This document shows positions 59,956 to 64,000 of a stretch of 64,000 bases of DNA, piece by piece. The stretch is taken from assembly GCF_001898805.1 (NCBI RefSeq), contig NZ_MKVJ01000017.1:62004-126003 (forward strand), in the 5' to 3' direction. Made by a program: the position numbers and the translations under genes. How positions within the stretch are numbered: position 1 is the stretch's first letter; each line of letters starts with the position of its first letter. The DNA comes from Leifsonia sp. 71-9. GTDB lineage: Bacteria > Actinomycetota > Actinomycetes > Actinomycetales > Microbacteriaceae. The notes under the pieces are model-generated. The model was not told the DNA's origin, did no database searches, and saw only the letters and a program-made list of their open reading frames with translations.

Positions 59956-60738
59956 TCAGGCCGGGACTGGTCCTCCGACCACGAAGAGTCTCCGGAACCC
60001 GAACACGGTCGCGCCGTGCTCGGCCGGGTAGGCGGCGCGGAGGCGCGGTCGCAGCTCGTCGATGAACGCGTCCGCGCTCGCTCCCAGGGCGGCGGCGTAG
60101 GGGCGCAGTCGCGTGCCGCGCATCCACTGCAGCACCGCGTCGTCGCCGGTGAGCACGTGCTGGTAGGTGGTCTCCCATCCCTCGACCCGGTGGCCGGATT
60201 CGAGGAAGACGTCGAGGTAGTCGCGCATGCCGCCGACCCGCGCGATCACGCCGTCGACGCCCTCCAGGGCCGCCGCCCAGCGCGGCTCGGCGGCGAGCTG
60301 ACGCAGCAGCACCTGGGAAGGGGAGTCCTCATTGCCCGGGATCTGCACCGCCACCGTCGCTGCGGGGTGCAGCCGGGGGAGCCACGACCGCAGCAGCTCG
60401 CGGTGGCCGGGCACCCACTGCAGGGCGGCATTGCTCACCACGAGGTCGACGTCGGCGGTGGGCTCCCACTCCTGGATCGCCTGCTGCCGGAACCGGAGGT
60501 TCGCCCGGTCCGACGCGACCGCCTCCGCTGCGGCGAGCATCTCGGCCGACGAATCGATGCCGAGCACCTCGGCCTCGGGCCACTGGTCCGCCAGCGTCGC
60601 CGTGAGCTCCCCGGTGCCGCAGCCGAGGTCGACGACCCGCGCGGGGCTCAGCCCGTCGAGCCGGCTCGTGAGATCGAGGAACGGGCGCGCCCGCTCGTCC
60701 GCGAACGTGCCGTACACTCCCGGGTCCCAGCGCACCAT
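59956..60738 (-). CDS. tam: Trans-aconitate 2-methyltransferase
   Basis: 260 residues. The N-terminal MVRWDPGVYGTFADERARPFLDLTSRL is the hallmark of Tam (MxxWxPxxYxxFxxxRxRPxxDLxxR). SAM-binding motif I is VVDLGCGTGE, motif II region VLGIDSSAEMLAAA, and then NAALQWVPGH. It methylates trans-aconitate, a toxic aconitase by-product, using S-adenosylmethionine. Start ATG at 60738, immediately followed by a GTG; divergent from the hydrolase gene at 60.9 kb. Confidence 0.92.
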   Translation of the reverse strand: MVRWDPGVYGTFADERARPFLDLTSRLDGLSPARVVDLGCGTGELTATLADQWPEAEVLGIDSSAEMLAAAEAVASDRANLRFRQQAIQEWEPTADVDLVVSNAALQWVPGHRELLRSWLPRLHPAATVAVQIPGNEDSPSQVLLRQLAAEPRWAAALEGVDGVIARVGGMRDYLDVFLESGHRVEGWETTYQHVLTGDDAVLQWMRGTRLRPYAAALGASADAFIDELRPRLRAAYPAEHGATVFGFRRLFVVGGPVPA

Positions 60739-60810
60739 ACGGGCATCGTACGCACGGTCGTCGCCGGGACGGCCGGACCACTCCCGGAATCCCCAGGAGC
60801 GAGGGAGTCG

Positions 60811-60834
60811 AAGATGGTCCCGCGGGACCATCTT
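60811..60834. promoter_or_regulatory. 24-bp perfect palindrome between tam and the hydrolase gene
   Basis: A perfect dyad 60811-60834, left half AAGATGGTCCCG, between divergent genes (about 73 bases from each start). The length and perfect symmetry fit an operator for a dimeric repressor such as TetR or LacI type, though no such regulator gene is adjacent. As RNA it would make a 10-11-bp hairpin. Confidence 0.55.
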
Positions 60835-60898
60835 TCCGCCGACGCCGCTGGTACCCTCGCCCGATCCGCCGCTGGGCCGGCCGCCATACGTTGAATAC

Positions 60899-61921
60899 AT
60901 GAATTCCCGCACCGACGGATCCGGTCTCTCCTCCGCCCCGAACGATCCCCACGACCCCGCGCCCACCCGGAAACGGCGCCGCGGGCGGACGTTCCTGAAA
61001 GTCACCGCGTTCTCGATCGGCGGCCTCGTGGCCCTCGTCGGCGTCACCCTCGCCGTCACCTCCATCTCCAACGCGGTCGCCACCTCGGCGGAGGCGAAGG
61101 AGATCGAGCCCTACGGCCGGAAGGTCGACGTCGACGGCAAGAAGATGAACGTCGCCGTCAGCGGGCAGGGCGAGCAGACCATCGTCCTGCTGCCCGGCTT
61201 CGGCACCTCCTCGCCGGCGCTCGACTTCGGCCCGCTCACCGAGAAGCTCGACGCGAACTACCGAACCGTCGTCGTGGAGCCGTTCGGCTACGGTCTCAGC
61301 GACCAGACCGACCGGCCGCGCACCTCCGCCAACATCGTCTCCGAGGTGCACGACGCGCTCGGCGAGCTCGACATCCACCGCTATGCACTGATGGGCCACT
61401 CCATCGCCGGCATCTACGGCCTCGAGTACGCCAACGCCTACCCCGACGAGGTGACCGCGTTCGTCGGCATCGACAGCAGCGTGCCCACGCAGCCCGGGAT
61501 GGACGACGAACTGCCGATCGGCGCCATGCAGGCCATGAAGTCGCTCGGGCTGATGCGCGTCGTCACCGACCTCGCGGGCGACCCGTACGCCGGGACCCCG
61601 TTCACGGAGGACGCGAAGAAGCAGATGACGATCCTGTCGATGCGGAACAGCCTCAGCCCGACCTACGTGAACGAGACGGAGCACTTCTCGCAGAACTTCC
61701 ACGACGCGCAGCGCCTCACCTTCCCCCACGACCTGCCGGTGCTCCTGTTCGTGCAGGACGACAACACCGACGTGCAGGGCTGGATGACGCTGCACGAGGA
61801 GCAGGCCGCCAGCGTCGACCACGGCGAGGTCGTGCCGCTGAAGGGCGAGCACTACCTGCACCACACCCTGTCGGCGGAGATCGCCCAGGGAACCCAGCGA
61901 TTCCTGAACGAATCCCGCTGA
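60899..61921 (+). CDS. Membrane-anchored alpha/beta hydrolase
   Basis: 340 residues. A basic N-terminal arm (TRKRRRGRTFLK) and one membrane helix (about 34-56: VTAFSIGGLVALVGVTLAVTS) place the catalytic domain outside the membrane. VLLPGFGTSSPALDF gives the oxyanion loop, ALMGHSIAGIYGLEYA the nucleophile Ser, and GEHYLHHTLS the His. The pattern is of the AB_hydrolase_1 family; the substrate is unknown. No good ribosome site before the ATG at 60899, so a leaderless or weakly translated mRNA is possible. Confidence 0.87.
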   Translation: MNSRTDGSGLSSAPNDPHDPAPTRKRRRGRTFLKVTAFSIGGLVALVGVTLAVTSISNAVATSAEAKEIEPYGRKVDVDGKKMNVAVSGQGEQTIVLLPGFGTSSPALDFGPLTEKLDANYRTVVVEPFGYGLSDQTDRPRTSANIVSEVHDALGELDIHRYALMGHSIAGIYGLEYANAYPDEVTAFVGIDSSVPTQPGMDDELPIGAMQAMKSLGLMRVVTDLAGDPYAGTPFTEDAKKQMTILSMRNSLSPTYVNETEHFSQNFHDAQRLTFPHDLPVLLFVQDDNTDVQGWMTLHEEQAASVDHGEVVPLKGEHYLHHTLSAEIAQGTQRFLNESR

Positions 61922-61928
61922 TCCGCCT

Positions 61929-61973
61929 GTCGGGCCTCGCACCGCGCGCTCACGCGCGGTAACGTGGCCCGAC
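61929..61973 (+). terminator. Two-tier hairpin after the hydrolase gene
   Basis: Outer stem GTCGGGCC (61929-61936) with GGCCCGAC (61966-61973); inner stem ACCGCGCG (61941-61948) with CGCGCGGT (61953-61960), loop CTCA. It starts five bases past the stop codon. There is no T-run, so it is a Rho-dependent end, a stabiliser or a leader structure for the small reading frame that begins within it. Confidence 0.6.
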
Positions 61974-62137
61974 GTCGGGGGGACTCGCCTATCGGGGCGA
62001 CTCGTCTGGTTCGATTTCCAGAGTCCTCCACCATTCGATCCGCATTCTCCTGGTGGATCCCGCTCGTCGCGCCGGCCCTCGCCGTGATCGCGTTCGTCGT
62101 CGCCTCCGGCCTCGTCGATGGGGCCACCGCGACCTGA
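61964..62137 (+). CDS. Possible small membrane protein of 57 residues
   Basis: A GTG-started frame, too short for ordinary gene calling: basic N-terminus (ARRRGDSPIGATRLVRFP), then a hydrophobic helix (WWIPLVAPALAVIAFVVASGLV) and stop. The layout is that of a type of small inner-membrane protein, but the ribosome site is poor and the start lies in a hairpin. Low certainty. Confidence 0.35.
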   Translation: MARRRGDSPIGATRLVRFPESSTIRSAFSWWIPLVAPALAVIAFVVASGLVDGATAT

Positions 62138-62266
62138 GAGAACCCGAACCCGCAGCGGGGTGGTTTGCCGGTGGCGCCCAGTGTGGCGCACCTAGGCTCG
62201 ATCGGGTTGGGGAGGCCGGTCTGCACCGGGAGCACGCACTCACGGGGGCAACGCGGAAGGAACGGG

Positions 62267-63046
62267 ATGGCCACGAGCGGACGAGCGCGTCATCGGATCG
62301 ACGCCGGGACGACCCGGCCGGCGCGGAGACGGGCTGAGAAGCCTCCCGCGCCGAACGCCTCCGATGCCCGCCACCGCACCGGCCGTGCCGCCGCCTTCAC
62401 CGCCTCCGCCGCCGCGCTCGCCCTGATCGGCGTCGTCGCGGTCGTGCCGCCGGCGGACGCGTCGACCTCCGCCACCGCGCTGGTCGACGCCTCCATGCTG
62501 GCGTCGTCGAGCTCCTCGGCGTTCGGCGGTTCCGGGGCCACGAAGTCCCAGCACCTCGCCCTCGCCCGTTTCGCCGCCTCCACCGTCAGCCGCGACACTC
62601 CCGTCGCCTCCGCGCTGGCGGGCATCGTGCAGTCCGAGGGCGGCGCGGCCGGCGATCAGGCGGCGTCGGCCATCCTGGACTCGCTCGCCGCCGGGGGAGC
62701 CCGCGCCGCGATCGTGAACGCCGCGCTGTCGTACCTCGGAACGCCGTACGTGCTGGGCGGTGCCTCGCACTCCGGGATCGACTGCTCCGGCCTGGTGATG
62801 CAGGCGTATGCCGCTGCGGGCATATCCCTCGGGCACCTCGTGCATCTGCAGGACGACGCCGGCACCGTGATCCCCGAGTCGGAGGCGAAGCCGGGTGACC
62901 TGGTCGTGTTCGACGACGAGGAGCACATCGGGATCTACCTCGGCAACGGTACGCTGATCCATGCACCCGATGTCGGCCGGGACGTGTCGATCACCACGGT
63001 CTGGCAGGGCGTCGCGCACCACTTCACCCGCATCCTGCCCGGTTGA
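62267..63046 (+). CDS. Secreted NlpC/P60 peptidoglycan hydrolase
   Basis: 259 residues from the ATG at 62267 (GAAGGAA upstream). The N-terminal arm contains RRAEKP and then a signal/anchor helix (about 47-64). A helical, Ser/Ala-rich region follows. The C-terminal NlpC/P60 domain (about 148-259) has YLGTPYVLGG, Cys173 in GIDCSGLV and His220 in EEHIGIYLG, plus IHAP. It is a cysteine peptidase that cuts D-Glu-diaminoacid or stem-peptide cross-links in cell wall. Upstream is a structured leader (GGTGGCGCC...GGCGCACC near 62171-62193), but the sequence marks of the c-di-AMP riboswitch, usual for this gene class, are not seen. Confidence 0.88.
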   Translation: MATSGRARHRIDAGTTRPARRRAEKPPAPNASDARHRTGRAAAFTASAAALALIGVVAVVPPADASTSATALVDASMLASSSSSAFGGSGATKSQHLALARFAASTVSRDTPVASALAGIVQSEGGAAGDQAASAILDSLAAGGARAAIVNAALSYLGTPYVLGGASHSGIDCSGLVMQAYAAAGISLGHLVHLQDDAGTVIPESEAKPGDLVVFDDEEHIGIYLGNGTLIHAPDVGRDVSITTVWQGVAHHFTRILPG

Positions 63047-63080
63047 TCGCCGCGGGAGCCTCGACGCGAACGGAGGAACG

Positions 63081-63359
63081 ATGACCGTGAGAACCGCCCG
63101 AGCACTGTGGTGCATCGTCCCGTTCGCCCTCGTCGTCGCCGGGGTCGCCTTCGCGCTCGTCGGCGCGCCCGGGATCGACCACGGCCTCTCCACGACCAAA
63201 GTCCCGTCCCACACCGTGCTGACCCGCCGCGAGTGGGTCGACATCGCCATCGGCTCCCTCTTCACGCTCATCGCCGTGTTCACCGCCATGCGCCTGCTCC
63301 GCCGTCGTCGGCCGGTGGAGGCCGCAGAGCCCGCAGAGGCGCTCGCCACCACCAACTGA
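63081..63359 (+). CDS. Small membrane protein with two helices
   Basis: 92 residues, ATG with GGAGGA upstream. Two hydrophobic segments (LWCIVPFALVVAGVAFALVG and WVDIAIGSLFTLIAVFTAMRLL) joined by an extracytoplasmic loop of about 25 residues, then a basic and acidic tail. It starts 34 bases after the NlpC/P60 gene and is probably cotranscribed with it. Function unknown. Confidence 0.7.
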   Translation: MTVRTARALWCIVPFALVVAGVAFALVGAPGIDHGLSTTKVPSHTVLTRREWVDIAIGSLFTLIAVFTAMRLLRRRRPVEAAEPAEALATTN

Positions 63360-63360
63360 C

Positions 63361-63424
63361 CGCCGAAGTTCACGATGTGGCGGCTTCGCGGCCCCGAATG
63401 AGCGCAACGTCGTGAACCTCGGCG
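63361..63424. repeat. Dispersed palindromic repeat, copy 2
   Basis: Arms 63361-63380 and 63405-63424 are 20-nt inverted repeats with three mismatches or wobbles. The loop includes CCGAATGAGCG as in the other copies at 2444-2505 and 63923-63986. It lies between the small membrane protein and the lipoprotein gene, where it could act as a 3' end signal. Confidence 0.78.
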
Positions 63425-63446
63425 GGCGGATGGCTAGGATCCGGGC

Positions 63447-63905
63447 ATGGAGTGCTGGGGGAGGCGCGTCGTGGCGGCTGCGCTGGCGGCCGCGCTGGCG
63501 GCGCCGCTCGCGCTGGTGCTCGCCGGTTGCGGTTCGGCGGTGCGGTTCGGGCCGCCTCCCTGCCTGCCCGCCCCGCTCCAGGTGACCCCGTCCGCTCCGG
63601 CGCGGGGAGGCGCCATCACCGTGTCGAGTCCGCCCGCGAGTTGCGACCTCGGCTACTCCGACGGACACAGCTACTCCGTCATCCTGGCGGCGGCGGCCGC
63701 CATCGAGGGCACTCCCGGTCCGCGCACAGAGCCCGTGGAGGCGGAGGTCGCCGCCGACGGTTCGTTCAGCATCCCCGTCGCGATACCGGCCGACTTCCCG
63801 CGCGGGGATGCTGTCGTCATCGTGACGGGGAGTCCGTACGACGAGTGCGGGACGGACGGCACCGGATCCTGCGCCGGCTACGCCGCCACCCTCTCCCTCC
63901 GCTGA
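63447..63905 (+). CDS. Lipoprotein of unknown function
   Basis: 152 residues. Hydrophobic signal (VVAAALAAALAAPLALVLAGC) with lipobox LAGC, Cys28 being the lipidation site. The mature part of about 120 residues has two further Cys pairs (PPCLP/ASCDL, DECGTD/GSCAG), probably disulfide-linked. A beta-rich fold is suggested by alternating hydrophobic strands, and an Ig-like sandwich is possible, but no family is recognised. Followed directly by the third palindromic repeat. Confidence 0.75.
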   Translation: MECWGRRVVAAALAAALAAPLALVLAGCGSAVRFGPPPCLPAPLQVTPSAPARGGAITVSSPPASCDLGYSDGHSYSVILAAAAAIEGTPGPRTEPVEAEVAADGSFSIPVAIPADFPRGDAVVIVTGSPYDECGTDGTGSCAGYAATLSLR

Positions 63906-63922
63906 CCGGGAGCTGACCCGGG

Positions 63923-63986
63923 CGCCGAAGTTCACGGCGTGGCGGCTGCGCGGCCCCGAATGAGCGCAACGACGTGCACCTCGGCG
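63923..63986. repeat. Dispersed palindromic repeat, copy 3
   Basis: Arms 63923-63942 and 63967-63986 form an imperfect inverted repeat. The loop GCGGCTGCGCGGCCCCGAATGAGC is nearly that of copy 2. It lies just after the lipoprotein stop codon. Confidence 0.75.
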
Positions 63987-64000
63987 CGAGTCAACCGCCT

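Noticed and set aside
57195-59960. Shared AGATGTGAC near both ends of the UbiA-kinase-regulator operon
   Set aside because: Nine bases only, different context on each side; could easily be chance in 64 kb.
62138-62266. c-di-AMP (ydaO-type) riboswitch before the NlpC/P60 gene
   Set aside because: This gene class often has one, and the leader contains hairpins, but I could not find the conserved GGGAACC and GGGGTGAATC-like blocks.
1-64000. CRISPR arrays, tRNA or rRNA genes, insertion sequences, prophage
   Set aside because: I saw no regularly spaced repeats, no cloverleaf with the conserved T-loop, no transposase or integrase frames and no phage structural genes.

Overview
The window is a chromosomal segment from a GC-rich, Gram-positive actinobacterium. 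The base composition, frequent GTG/TTG starts, dense ATGA/TTGA/GTGA start-stop overlaps, actinobacterial surface proteins and sortase, and the mix of MHS, TetR, LacI, ROK and ECF genes fit Micrococcales, most likely a Microbacteriaceae soil or plant associate. That lineage call is inference; no rRNA or other marker gene is present. I saw no phage, insertion sequence, tRNA, rRNA or CRISPR array.

Region by region. 1-2.5 kb: a wall-anchored beta-propeller/Ig-like protein ending in LAETG, then a palindromic repeat that recurs twice at the far right end. 2.5-5.4 kb: an aldo/keto reductase divergent from its probable TetR repressor across twin operators, a small membrane protein and a TmrB-like ATPase. 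5.4-9.4 kb: a LacI-controlled sugar cassette (lacI-type regulator, PfkB kinase, RpiB-type isomerase, MHS transporter). 9.4-12.5 kb: a MerR/SDR pair under a 19-bp-spacer promoter, a VOC protein and an epoxide hydrolase.

12.5-30.4 kb is the most unusual part. A small ECF-like sigma factor and a single-pass four-cysteine membrane protein sit between a secreted I36-like protein and a long operon. The same bipartite motif lies on both sides of the sigma pair, pointing outward at each neighbour. The operon encodes two secreted substrate-binding-like proteins, an Ig-repeat surface protein, PstC, PstA, a membrane-tethered PstS, a sortase-fold protein lacking its catalytic residues, PstB, a lytic transglycosylase, a sortase, a PASTA pseudokinase and a DUF1508-like protein. 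Nine of these genes (17.8-29.7 kb) are nearly all joined by 1-4 nt overlaps. It looks like a Pst-type ABC machine merged with envelope-building and envelope-sensing parts.

30.4-33.5 kb: VOC/HxlR pair, a DUF5996 protein and an Abi_2/HEPN gene preceded by a strong hairpin RNA. 33.5-47 kb: a divergent carbohydrate cluster. Leftward are GH36 and GH27 alpha-galactosidases, an SGNH hydrolase and an acetyl-esterase-like hydrolase; rightward are an ABC sugar importer and a GH95 enzyme, with a ROK regulator. 47-52.2 kb: nucleoside salvage (ribokinase, GntR regulator, MFS transporter, nucleoside hydrolase, adenosine deaminase). 52.4-53.5 kb: a second sigma/four-cysteine pair paralogous to the first. 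53.5-64 kb: alpha/beta hydrolases, an acyl-CoA synthetase, a tyrosine phosphatase, a UbiA-histidine kinase-response regulator operon, a trans-aconitate methyltransferase, an NlpC/P60 hydrolase, small membrane and lipoproteins, and two more copies of the palindromic repeat.
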